Of a DNA stretch of 64,000 nt, positions 55,346 to 63,344 are shown piece after piece (position 1 is the first letter of the stretch; every line of letters starts with the position of its first letter). The DNA is from Ruegeria marisrubri (lineage in GTDB: Bacteria; Pseudomonadota; Alphaproteobacteria; Rhodobacterales; Rhodobacteraceae). Where the stretch lies: NCBI RefSeq assembly GCF_001507595.1, contig NZ_LQBQ01000038.1:124001-188000 (forward strand), written 5' to 3'. The position numbers were made by a program, and so were the translations under genes. The notes under the pieces were generated by a model, which made no database searches, had not been told where the DNA came from, and saw nothing but the letters and a program-made list of their open reading frames with translations.

Positions 55346-57139
55346 ATGACCCAGTCCACCGATACGGAAGAAAAAAAGCCGATCTGGCGGCGGTACATGC
55401 TGTGGGGGGCACCGATTGGCGTCCTCTTCGTGGCCTTTATCGCCGGCATCATCTTCTGGGGCGGATTCAACACCGCCATGGAAGCCACAAACACCGAGAA
55501 GTTCTGCGTCTCGTGCCACGAGATGCGCGACTATATCTACACCGAGTACAAGGGCACGATCCACGACGTGAACCGTTCGGGCGTGGGCGCGGTCTGTTCC
55601 GACTGCCACGTGCCCAAGGACTGGACCCACAAGATCATCCGCAAGATCCAGGCGTCCAAGGAGCTGTACGGCAAACTGGTCGGTTCGATCAGCACGCCCG
55701 AGAAGTTCGAGGCCAAGCGCATCCATCTGGCCATGAACGAATGGGAGCGGATGAAGAAGACCGACTCGCGCGAGTGCCGCAACTGCCACGATTTCGAATC
55801 GATGATGCCCGAGTTCCAGAAACCGCGGGCGCGGCAGCAGCACCTGAACGCGATGGAGGTCGGCCAGACCTGCATCGACTGCCACAAGGGCATCGCGCAC
55901 TCGAACATCCGCGATCGGGCGCCGGAGGAGTATCTGGAAGAACTCGAGGCGCCGAACCCGAAATTCGCCCGTCCGATCCCGCCGGAATATCTTGAAAGCC
56001 TGGCGCGGATCGAGGCCAAGGAAGCCGCCGACGCCGAAGCCGAGAAGGCCGCGCGCAAGGCGCAGCAGGAAGCCGTTCAGGCGCAGATCGCCGCCGCGGT
56101 CGAGAGTGCCGTCGCGGAAGAGCGCGCCAAGGCCAACGGCGAATCCAGCGAAGCCGCGGCTTCGGGTGGCGGCAGCGATGTCGGCGCGAACATCGACTGG
56201 AACGCGGTCGCCAGTGCGGAGCTGAAGCTGTTCTATCCCGGCCAGGCCTCGTTCGAATGGGTTCAGAACGGCAAGTTCCACGGTGGCGCGCGTCCGTTGA
56301 CCAAGGGCGGCGACAAGTGTTCGACCTGCCACGCCAAGGAACTGGACGCGATCGGCAGCAAGATCGTCGCCGGCGGCGATCTGGAACCGACGCCGATCCC
56401 GGGCAAGCGCGGCGTGATCGACGCCACCGTGCAGGCAGCGCATGACGGTGAAAACCTGTATGTCCGGCTGCAATGGGCGGATGCGGGCCACAACCCTGCC
56501 CCCTTCGTCGATGGCGGCAAGATGGACCCCGACAACCAGGTCAAGGTTGCCATGATGATCACCGGCACGGGGATCGAGTTGGGTGACCAGGTGGGCTGCT
56601 GGGCCTCGTGCCACGCGGACAACACCTATATGCCCTTCGCGCCCGATGCCGAAACCATCGCCGCCAGTGGCGACGTCGCGGCCCGTCTGAACGCCGAAGG
56701 CTCGATCACCAAGTATCTCAGCGAAAGCCGCACCGAGGTCGAGGTGAAGGGCCGCCGCGGCAAGGCGCTGGGTGGCTGGGACAAGCTCAAGCCCGAGGAA
56801 GAGATCGCGCAGTATCTCGAGGATGGCACCTTGCTTGACCTGATGCGCGTCTTTGCCGACGGCAGCGCCACCAACGGCTACCTGCTGGACCGCCGCGTGG
56901 TGAACGATGGCGAGATCGAAGCCTCGGCCAGCCTGTCGGGCGGCATGTGGACCGTGGTGTTCAAGCGGCCGCTGAACTCGGGCGCACCGGGCGACGTGCC
57001 GCTGGAGTCGGGCAAGACATACACGGTCGGCTTCGCGATCCACGACGACTATGCGGCGGCGCGTTTCCACCATGTGACGTTGGATACCAGTCTTGCCCTT
57101 GATGATGACTCGGCAATCATCAATGTTGTGAAGCAGTAA
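55346..57139 (+). CDS. nirT: NirT-like tetraheme cytochrome fused to a C-terminal heme-binding domain
   Basis: A 597-residue protein, about three times the length of classical NirT. A membrane anchor (residues 19-40) and four CXXCH sites follow the NapC/NirT plan: C54-VSCH, C84-SDCH, C144-RNCH, C176-IDCH. An Ala/Glu-rich linker, likely coiled coil, spans about 215-280. The C-terminal part has C325-S-T-C-H and C418-W-A-S-C422-H, a CX3CH. DGENLYVRLQWAD and similar strands there resemble the ethylbenzene-dehydrogenase/DMSO-reductase-like heme-binding domain. NirT-type proteins move electrons from quinol to periplasmic reductases; the fused domain might extend the path toward NirS. Lies 160 bases after nirS. 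Confidence 0.85.
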   Translation: MTQSTDTEEKKPIWRRYMLWGAPIGVLFVAFIAGIIFWGGFNTAMEATNTEKFCVSCHEMRDYIYTEYKGTIHDVNRSGVGAVCSDCHVPKDWTHKIIRKIQASKELYGKLVGSISTPEKFEAKRIHLAMNEWERMKKTDSRECRNCHDFESMMPEFQKPRARQQHLNAMEVGQTCIDCHKGIAHSNIRDRAPEEYLEELEAPNPKFARPIPPEYLESLARIEAKEAADAEAEKAARKAQQEAVQAQIAAAVESAVAEERAKANGESSEAAASGGGSDVGANIDWNAVASAELKLFYPGQASFEWVQNGKFHGGARPLTKGGDKCSTCHAKELDAIGSKIVAGGDLEPTPIPGKRGVIDATVQAAHDGENLYVRLQWADAGHNPAPFVDGGKMDPDNQVKVAMMITGTGIELGDQVGCWASCHADNTYMPFAPDAETIAASGDVAARLNAEGSITKYLSESRTEVEVKGRRGKALGGWDKLKPEEEIAQYLEDGTLLDLMRVFADGSATNGYLLDRRVVNDGEIEASASLSGGMWTVVFKRPLNSGAPGDVPLESGKTYTVGFAIHDDYAAARFHHVTLDTSLALDDDSAIINVVKQ

Positions 57140-57199
57140 GAAAAGCGCGGCGGCCGGTCTGCCCGGCCGCCGCACCGTATCGGAGAGGAGACCGGAAAC

Positions 57200-57616
57200 A
57201 TGAGAAACTCGATCCTTCTTCCCACGGTCCTGCTGTCGCTTGCGGCAGCTTTTCCCGTTCTGGCGGACGAAGAGGACAAGGCCGCGATCTGCGCCGAGGC
57301 CGAGGAGCGCTATGTCGAGCTTTTCGGTGAGCCCTCGTCCGAGGCCGAAGGGGTCGAGGTGGTCCTGATGTACAAGTACAACTTCTGCCCCGCCGAACTG
57401 ACGGTGAAGGCCGGGACCACCGTACGCTGGGTCAACGTGGACAAACGCACCAGCCACAGCGTGCTGCTGAAGGACGGCAGCGAACCCGAAAGCGACCGGA
57501 TCTTCCCCGAGGAAACCGTCGAGATGACCTTTCTCACGCCAGGCCAGCAGGACTATCTGTGCGGCCCGCACTGGGAGACCCAGAACATGATCGGGATGAT
57601 CACGGTCGAACCCTGA
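57200..57616 (+). CDS. Cupredoxin (plastocyanin/azurin-like)
   Basis: A 138-residue exported protein (signal to about LADEED at 23). A type I copper site is readable: H86 (TSHSVLLKDG), C121, H124 and M130 in YLCGPHWETQNMIGM. C31 and C63 may form a disulfide. The gene is 60 bases after nirT with a GGAGAGGAG site, so it belongs to nirS-nirT. Small copper proteins such as pseudoazurin donate electrons to nitrite reductases and NosZ, and this one is a candidate donor, but it is not classical pseudoazurin. Confidence 0.82.
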   Translation: MRNSILLPTVLLSLAAAFPVLADEEDKAAICAEAEERYVELFGEPSSEAEGVEVVLMYKYNFCPAELTVKAGTTVRWVNVDKRTSHSVLLKDGSEPESDRIFPEETVEMTFLTPGQQDYLCGPHWETQNMIGMITVEP

Positions 57617-57653
57617 TCAACGCCCGGATTTCACAGGCAAAAAACCTATCGGC

Positions 57654-57684
57654 AAGGAGCGCGGGCGCAAATCCCGCGCTCCTT
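57654..57684 (+). terminator. Hairpin ending the nirS-nirT-cupredoxin unit
   Basis: AAGGAGCGCGGG and CCCGCGCTCCTT form a perfect 12-bp stem with a 7-base loop, 37 bases after the cupredoxin stop. The last two T of the stem are the first bases of the nirE NNR box. Confidence 0.75.
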
Positions 57685-57696
57685 AACTTATGTCAA
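57683..57696. promoter_or_regulatory. Dnr/NnrR-type box upstream of nirE
   Basis: TTAAC-TTAT-GTCAA, one mismatch from consensus. The centre is about 160 bases from the nirE ATG, longer than at the other genes, so a leader of about 118 bases is expected. It shows that nirECFDLGHJN has its own regulated promoter. Confidence 0.75.
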
Positions 57697-57848
57697 GGCG
57701 ACTCCTTTTGGCATCGGCCAGTCTGCCTCCATGACACGCCCGGTATTTCCAGCACCAGCCCCGTATCCGTCAGGCCGACACGCGCCTGAGCGAGAGCGGT
57801 GCGGGACGCGCCGGGACCAGCCAGCATTCAGGACGAGCGAGCTTTCAA

Positions 57849-58616
57849 ATGAGTGGTAAAGTCTTCCTCATCGGCGCCGGGCCGGGAGATCCGGAACTGA
57901 TGACCATGCGTGCGCACCGGATGCTGCGCGACTCCGACGTCGTGGTCTATGACCGCCTGGTGTCCCCTGAAATCCTCGCCATGTGCCCCGAGCGGGCCGA
58001 GATGATCCCGGTGGGCAAGGCACCCAAGTGCCACACCGTGCCGCAGGAGCGGATCAACGAGATCCTGCTGGAACAGGCCCGTGCCGGCCGCACGGTCGCG
58101 CGTCTGAAAGGCGGCGATCCGATGATTTTCGGGCGCGGCTCGGAAGAGGCCGCCTATCTGATGGCGCATGGCGTGGCGGTGGACTATGCCCCCGGCATCA
58201 CCGCGGCGCAAGGGGCCAGCTGCTCGACCGGCGTGCCGCTGACCCATCGGGGGCTTGCGACCTCGGTGCAATATGTCACCGGCCACCGCCAGGCCGACAA
58301 GGTTCTGGATCTCGACTGGAAGCGGCTGGCCGATCCCGACACCACCCTTGTCATCTACATGGGCGTGGCCAGCATCGGCCAGATCGCGATGGGGCTGATG
58401 ACCGAGAACCTGCCCGGCTCGACCCCGGTTCTGGCCGTGGGCCGCGCCACGACGCCGCAGGAACGCCGCCTCGTGTCATGCCTCGACCGGATCGCGGCCG
58501 ATGCGCGCGAGGCCGAACTGACCGCCCCCACCCTTTTCATCATCGGCAAGGTCGTCTCGCTCTATGCCGAACGGCCGGTGGCCGACCTGATCGAACAGGT
58601 AGAAGCCCATGCCTGA
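57849..58616 (+). CDS. nirE: Uroporphyrinogen-III C-methyltransferase for heme d1
   Basis: A 255-residue SAM-dependent tetrapyrrole methylase (SUMT). Signatures are VFLIGAGPGDPELMTMRAHR at the N terminus, ARLKGGDPMIFGRGSEEA near 85, and CSTGVPLTHRGLATSVQYVTGH near 118. It makes precorrin-2, precursor of siroheme and heme d1. The position in the nir cluster defines it as NirE rather than CobA/CysG. The stop overlaps nirC by 8 bases. Confidence 0.94.
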   Translation: MSGKVFLIGAGPGDPELMTMRAHRMLRDSDVVVYDRLVSPEILAMCPERAEMIPVGKAPKCHTVPQERINEILLEQARAGRTVARLKGGDPMIFGRGSEEAAYLMAHGVAVDYAPGITAAQGASCSTGVPLTHRGLATSVQYVTGHRQADKVLDLDWKRLADPDTTLVIYMGVASIGQIAMGLMTENLPGSTPVLAVGRATTPQERRLVSCLDRIAADAREAELTAPTLFIIGKVVSLYAERPVADLIEQVEAHA

Positions 58617-58980
58617 ACTTGCCTATGCCAACTCTGCCCGCGGCCACCCGGCTGCGCGGCGCAACATCTGGACCGGGCGGACCTTTCTGACGGCCGCCGT
58701 CTTTGTCGCCACCTCGGCCTTTGCCGCCGACACGCTGGACCCCGCCGCCCTGAAACGGCTGGTGCATCAGGATTGCGGCTCGTGCCACGGCCTGTCGCTG
58801 AAGGGCGGGCTGGGGCCGGACCTGCGGGCCGAGAACCTGCAGCACTACGACGTGGACGTTCTGACCACGGTGATCCTGGACGGCATCCCCGACACGCCCA
58901 TGCCGCCCTGGCGCCCGCTGATGACCGAGGAAGAGGCGGAATGGATCGCCCGTTACCTGCTGACCCCGGAGGAGCAATGA
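58609..58980 (+). CDS. nirC: Small cytochrome c, NirC
   Basis: 123 residues with an unusually long N-terminal segment before the hydrophobic core (FLTAAVFVATSAFAA) of the signal peptide. Heme site C56-G-S-C59-H60; axial methionine probably in DTPMPPWRPL. NirC can donate electrons to NirS and may act in heme d1 insertion. It overlaps nirE and the start of nirF (ATGA). Confidence 0.88.
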   Translation: MPELAYANSARGHPAARRNIWTGRTFLTAAVFVATSAFAADTLDPAALKRLVHQDCGSCHGLSLKGGLGPDLRAENLQHYDVDVLTTVILDGIPDTPMPPWRPLMTEEEAEWIARYLLTPEEQ

Positions 58981-60122
58981 AACGGTTTGCATTCGGCCTG
59001 TTGGCCGCCCTTCTGGCAACGACCGCCCAGGCCGAGCCCATGGCGACCGGCGATCTGGGTCTGGTGATCGAACGCGCCCGCGGATCGGTTCTGCTGGTGG
59101 ATCAGTCGGACCGCGCCGCATTGGCCCGGATCGAGGGGCTGGGCGATCTCAGCCATGCCTCGCTGGTCTATTCCCCGGACGAGCGGTTCGCCTATGTCTT
59201 TGGCCGCGACGGCGGGTTGACCAAGGTGGACATCGTGACCCGGCAGGTCGTGAACCGGGTCGTGCAGGCGGGCAACGCCATCGGCGGGGCGATCTCGGAT
59301 GACGGCAAGCTGGTCGCGGTGTCGAACTACGAGCCCGGCGGCGTGCGCGTCTTTGACGCCGACACGCTGGAGATGGTCGCCGACATCCCCACCGGCGGCA
59401 AGACGATCGGGCTGGTCGATGCGCCGGGCCGCCGCTTTGTTTTCACGGGTTGGGACAATGGCGAGACATGGATCGCCGATTTCTCGGGCCCCGAGATGGA
59501 ACTCACCAAGATCAAGGACATGGGGGAGAACCCCTATGACGCGCTCATCACCGCCAATGGCCGCACCTACATCACCGGCCTGTTCGGCGAGGACGGGCTG
59601 ACCGCGCTGGATTTGTGGGACGAAACGCCCGAACCGATCCGGGTGCTGCCCGGCTATGGCCGCGGACAGCAGGAAATGCCCGTCTACAAGATGCCCCATC
59701 TCGAGGGCTGGGCGCATACCGGCGAGGAATTCGTCTTGCCGGCCGTCGGGCATCACGAAGTGCTGTGGGTCGATGCCGCCACGCTCACGGAAACCGGCCG
59801 TACGAAGACCTATGGGCAACCGGTCTTTGCCATGGCGCGGCCCGACGGTCGGCATGTGTGGGTGAACTTTGCCCACCCGCTGAACGACACGATCCAGGTG
59901 ATCGACACGGTGTCCAAGCAGGTGATCCACGAATTCAAGCCGGGCCCGGCGGTGCTGCACATGGAGTTCACGCCACGCGGGCACGAGATCTGGATCAGCG
60001 TGCGGGATGCCGACAAGGTCATGGTTTACGACACGCATACATTCGAAAAGCTGCGTGAAATCGATGCCGAGAGTCCCTCGGGCATCTTCTTTACCGCGCG
60101 CGCGCACAGGACGGGGCTTTGA
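58977..60122 (+). CDS. nirF: NirF, heme d1 biosynthesis protein
   Basis: 381 residues from ATG 58977 (MKRFAFGLLAALLATTAQAE), which overlaps nirC by 4 bases; an upstream frame extension is rejected. A signal peptide and an eight-bladed propeller related to the d1 domain of NirS (VYSPDERFAYVFGRDGGLTK, NEPGG-like loops, MEFTPRGHEIWISVRD) are visible. NirF acts in the periplasm on a late d1 precursor and is reported as a dihydro-heme d1 dehydrogenase-type step. Confidence 0.93.
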   Translation: MKRFAFGLLAALLATTAQAEPMATGDLGLVIERARGSVLLVDQSDRAALARIEGLGDLSHASLVYSPDERFAYVFGRDGGLTKVDIVTRQVVNRVVQAGNAIGGAISDDGKLVAVSNYEPGGVRVFDADTLEMVADIPTGGKTIGLVDAPGRRFVFTGWDNGETWIADFSGPEMELTKIKDMGENPYDALITANGRTYITGLFGEDGLTALDLWDETPEPIRVLPGYGRGQQEMPVYKMPHLEGWAHTGEEFVLPAVGHHEVLWVDAATLTETGRTKTYGQPVFAMARPDGRHVWVNFAHPLNDTIQVIDTVSKQVIHEFKPGPAVLHMEFTPRGHEIWISVRDADKVMVYDTHTFEKLREIDAESPSGIFFTARAHRTGL

Positions 60123-60125
60123 CGC

Positions 60126-61115
60126 ATGTGCCATATCACCGATCCCAAGGACCGCAGCCTGCTGGATGACTGGCAACGCGACTTTCCGGTAACCGAGCGC
60201 CCGTTCCGGGTTCTGGCCGAGAGGCTGGAGCTGGACGAGGGTGACGTGATCGACCGGCTTGCCCGGATGCGGGCGGCCGGCCGGATCACCCGCGTCGGCG
60301 CGACGATCGCCCCCGGCACCGTCTCGGCCAGCACGCTGGCGGCGGTGTCCGCCCCCGAAGAGCGCATCGAAGAGGTCGCCGCCATCATCGACGCCGAGCC
60401 CGGCGTCAACCACAACTACCAACGCCAGGACGACTGGAATCTCTGGTTCGTCGCCACCGGGCCGAACCGCGAGCATGTGAATGACACGCTGGCCCGGATC
60501 AGCGCCCGAACCGGCCTGCAGGTGCTGGACCTGCGCCTTGTGCGGCCGTTCAACGTGGATCTCGGCTTCAGGATGAGCGACCGGAAGCAGCGGGTTCCCG
60601 GCGCGCGCAAGGTGGATCGGTCGGTGATGCAGCCGGGTGACCTCGACCTGCTGCAGGCGCTGAGTTCCGGCCTTTCGCTGGTGCCCGATCCCTTCGCCGC
60701 CCTTGCCCGGTCGCTGGAGCGTGACGCGGCAGAGGTCATGGACCGCATCAAGGTGCTGCACGACGCCGGGATCATCTCGCGCCTGGGGGTGATCGTTCGT
60801 CACCGGGCACTTGGCTGGTCCGCGAACGCGATGGTGGTCTGGGACATGCCCGCCGAGCAGGTGGATGCCGCCGGCCCGGCGCTGGCCGCCCATCCGGGCG
60901 TGACGCTGTGCTATGAACGGCGCCCGGTCGAGGGCGTCTGGCCCTATCGGCTCTATTGCATGATCCACGCCCGCTCGCGCCCCGAGGCGCGCGAGGTGCT
61001 GGCCGGGGCCGTGGCCCTGCCCGAGCTTGCCGGGGCAAAGCACCGCGTCCTGTTCTCGACCCGCTGTTTCAAGCAGACCGGCGCGCTGATCAAACCCAAG
61101 GAGGTGGCCGCATGA
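60126..61115 (+). CDS. nirDL: Fused NirDL siroheme decarboxylase subunit
   Basis: A 329-residue protein with two tandem Lrp/AsnC-like modules: one from about 8 to 150 (RSLLDDWQRDFPVTERPFRV), a second from about 165 to 320 (GDLDLLQALSSGLSLVPDPF). Here the AsnC fold serves catalysis, not regulation: NirDLGH decarboxylates siroheme to didecarboxysiroheme. HNYQRQDDWNLWFVATG and CYERRPVEGVWPYRLYCMIH carry the family histidine and arginine patterns. NirD and NirL are separate proteins in Pseudomonas but fused in several alphaproteobacteria. Starts 3 bases after nirF. Confidence 0.9.
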   Translation: MCHITDPKDRSLLDDWQRDFPVTERPFRVLAERLELDEGDVIDRLARMRAAGRITRVGATIAPGTVSASTLAAVSAPEERIEEVAAIIDAEPGVNHNYQRQDDWNLWFVATGPNREHVNDTLARISARTGLQVLDLRLVRPFNVDLGFRMSDRKQRVPGARKVDRSVMQPGDLDLLQALSSGLSLVPDPFAALARSLERDAAEVMDRIKVLHDAGIISRLGVIVRHRALGWSANAMVVWDMPAEQVDAAGPALAAHPGVTLCYERRPVEGVWPYRLYCMIHARSRPEAREVLAGAVALPELAGAKHRVLFSTRCFKQTGALIKPKEVAA

Positions 61116-61564
61116 CCCCGCTGGACGACACCGACCGCGCGATCCTGAACCGGATGCAGGACGACCTGCCGCTAACCGAGCGCCCCTATGCGCAGGTGGC
61201 CCGGGAGCTGGGGATCACCGAGGACGATCTGCTGGCCCGCGTTGCCCGCATGAAGGACGAGCGGGTGATCACCCGGTTCGGCCCCTTCTTTGACGCGGCT
61301 GCCATGGGCGGCGCCTTTTGCCTGTGCGCGATGGCTGTGCCGCCCGAGGATTTCGAAGCAGTCCTGACCAAAGTCAATGCCCACCCGGAGGTCGCGCATA
61401 ATTATGAGCGCACGCACCGGCTGAACATGTGGTTCGTTCTGGCCACCGAAACGCCCGAGGGGATCGGGGCCTGCGCCGATGCGATCGAACGGGAAACGGG
61501 GGTGCAAGTCCTGCGTTTTCCCAAACTGCAAGAGTTCTTCATCGGGTTCCGGGTCGCGGCATGA
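61112..61564 (+). CDS. nirG: NirG siroheme decarboxylase subunit
   Basis: A 150-residue AsnC-like protein starting at ATG 61112 (MTPLDDTDRAILNRMQDDLP) that overlaps nirDL by 4 bases. LTERPYAQVARELGITEDDL and HNYERTHRLNMWFVLATETP match the NirG type. It forms part of the siroheme decarboxylase with NirDL and NirH. Confidence 0.9.
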   Translation: MTPLDDTDRAILNRMQDDLPLTERPYAQVARELGITEDDLLARVARMKDERVITRFGPFFDAAAMGGAFCLCAMAVPPEDFEAVLTKVNAHPEVAHNYERTHRLNMWFVLATETPEGIGACADAIERETGVQVLRFPKLQEFFIGFRVAA

Positions 61565-62046
61565 TCATTGACAGCACAGACAGGCAGATCATCGAGGCGC
61601 TGCAGGGCGGCCTGCCGCTGGTGCCGGAACCTTACGCGCAGGTGGCCGAGCAACTGGACATGCCCCAGGACGCCCTGATGGCGCGCATCGCCGCGATGAA
61701 GGCGCGCGGCGTGATCCGCCGCATCGCCGCCGCGCCCAACCATTACAAGCTGGGCATGACCGCCAACGGCATGACCGTCTGGGACGTGGACGACGACCGG
61801 ATCACCGAGCTTGGCGCGCAGGTGGGCGCGCTGCCCTATGTCACCCATTGCTACGAGCGCCCCCGCGCCCTGCCCGACTGGCCCTACAACCTGTTCGCGA
61901 TGGTCCATGGTGACTCGCGCGAGGAAGTCGAGGAAAAGCGTGCCGAGATCCGCGCCCTCTTGGGCACGGCGCTGCGCGGCTGCGACATCCTTTATTCCAC
62001 ACGAATCCTGAAAAAGACGGGGCTGCGGCTCCGCCAGAAAGGCTGA
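61561..62046 (+). CDS. nirH: NirH siroheme decarboxylase subunit
   Basis: 161 residues from ATG 61561 ([20 protein letters not shown]), overlapping nirG by 4 bases; a longer frame into nirG is rejected. AsnC-like; [24 protein letters not shown] and [21 protein letters not shown] are typical of the NirL/NirH side. Confidence 0.9.
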   Translation: MIIDSTDRQIIEALQGGLPLVPEPYAQVAEQLDMPQDALMARIAAMKARGVIRRIAAAPNHYKLGMTANGMTVWDVDDDRITELGAQVGALPYVTHCYERPRALPDWPYNLFAMVHGDSREEVEEKRAEIRALLGTALRGCDILYSTRILKKTGLRLRQKG

Positions 62047-62050
62047 AGAG

Positions 62051-63265
62051 ATGTTCCGCCTGACCGAATACATGCAGCAGCTGGTCACCCCGACCCCCGT
62101 CCGCAAGCGCGGCTCGGGGCCGGTGAAACCGGTGGTGATCTGGAACCTGACCCGGCGCTGCAACCTGAAATGCCGCCATTGCTATACCGTTTCGGCGGAC
62201 GTCGAGTTTCCGGGCGAGCTCAGCCATGACCAAGCCATGACGACCCTTGAGGATCTGGGCCAATTTCGCGTCCCGGCCCTGATCCTCTCGGGCGGGGAAC
62301 CGCTGGACCGCAAGGACCTGTTCGAGATCGCCGCGCGCGCCCGGCAACTGGTGCGGATGCTGGCGCTTTCGACCAACGGCACCAAGATCCACGGCGAGAA
62401 TGCCGACCGCGTGGCCGAGATCGGGTTCGACTATGTGGGCATCTCGATCGACGGGATCGGCGCCACCAATGACTGGTTCCGCGGCGTGGACGGCGCCTTT
62501 GACGACGCCCTGCGCGGGGTGCGCGAGTGCAAGAAGCGCGGCATCAAGGTGGGCCTGCGCTTCACCCTGACCGAGGGCAACCACCAGCACCTGCCGGACC
62601 TGATCAAGCTGTGCGACGACGAGGGCGTGGACAAGTTCTACCTGAGCCATCTCGTCTATGCCGGGCGCGGCGACAAGAACCGCGGCGAGGATGCCGAGCA
62701 CCTGCGCACGCGCCGGGCGCTGGACCTGCTGCTGGAGCGCGCCTGGGACGCGGTGTCGGGCGGGCGGCCGCTGGATATCGTCACCGGCAACAATGACGCC
62801 GACGCGGGGTATTTCCTGAACTGGGCGGCCGAGAGGTTCGAGCCTGCCAAGGTTGCCCATGTTCGCGAGCACCTGGTGGCCTGGGGCGGCAACTCCTCGG
62901 GGCTGGGCGTGGCCAATATCGACAATCTGGGCCGTGTGCATCCCGATACCTACTGGTCGGATTACACCGTGGGCAACGTCAAGCAGACGCCGTTCTCGGA
63001 GCTTTGGACCGGCGACGACCGGATGCTGGAACTGCTGCGCACCCGGCCGCGGCCGCTCAAGGGCCGGTGCGGCGCCTGCCAGTTGCGCGACGTCTGCGGT
63101 GGCAACACCCGGATCCGGGCGCTGCAGTTGACCGGCGATCCCTGGGCCGAGGATCCGGCCTGTTACCTCGGCAATGCCGAGATCGGCGTCGAGGACGCGG
63201 GCGAGCGGTTGCAGGTCACCCCGTTCCGCGGCAAGCGCCGCGATCCGGCGCACCAGTTCTTTTGA
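62051..63265 (+). CDS. nirJ: NirJ radical-SAM heme d1 biosynthesis protein
   Basis: A 404-residue radical-SAM enzyme. The 4Fe-4S motif is C37-x3-C41-x2-C44 (CNLKCRHC), followed by [17 protein letters not shown]. The C-terminal SPASM/Twitch cysteines are in [15 protein letters not shown] and DPACYLG. It replaces two propionate side chains of didecarboxysiroheme by oxo groups. It starts 4 bases after nirH and is followed by a 75-base gap with a small hairpin (CCCGCGC/GCGCGGG, 63281-63299). Confidence 0.95.
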   Translation: MFRLTEYMQQLVTPTPVRKRGSGPVKPVVIWNLTRRCNLKCRHCYTVSADVEFPGELSHDQAMTTLEDLGQFRVPALILSGGEPLDRKDLFEIAARARQLVRMLALSTNGTKIHGENADRVAEIGFDYVGISIDGIGATNDWFRGVDGAFDDALRGVRECKKRGIKVGLRFTLTEGNHQHLPDLIKLCDDEGVDKFYLSHLVYAGRGDKNRGEDAEHLRTRRALDLLLERAWDAVSGGRPLDIVTGNNDADAGYFLNWAAERFEPAKVAHVREHLVAWGGNSSGLGVANIDNLGRVHPDTYWSDYTVGNVKQTPFSELWTGDDRMLELLRTRPRPLKGRCGACQLRDVCGGNTRIRALQLTGDPWAEDPACYLGNAEIGVEDAGERLQVTPFRGKRRDPAHQFF

Positions 63266-63312
63266 CCGGCCCCTGCCCAGCCCGCGCCCCGAGCGCGGGT
63301 GGTGAGTGCGGG

Positions 63313-63344
63313 AGCCTCCGGCGGGAGTATTTTTGAAAAGATGA
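63313..63344 (-). repeat. Roseobacter-type intergenic repeat, copy 3, containing the nirN start
   Basis: AGCCTCCGGCGGGAGTAT then TTTTGAAAAGATGAA: same arms as copy 2 with a few changes in the A/T part. The ATG of nirN (63341) lies within the repeat's GATGAA end, and GAAAAG stands as a weak ribosome site. Confidence 0.7.

Noticed and set aside
60126-62046. nirDL, nirG and nirH as AsnC-type transcription regulators
   Set aside because: They share the fold, but the position between nirF and nirJ and the NirDLGH-specific histidine patterns mark them as siroheme decarboxylase subunits.
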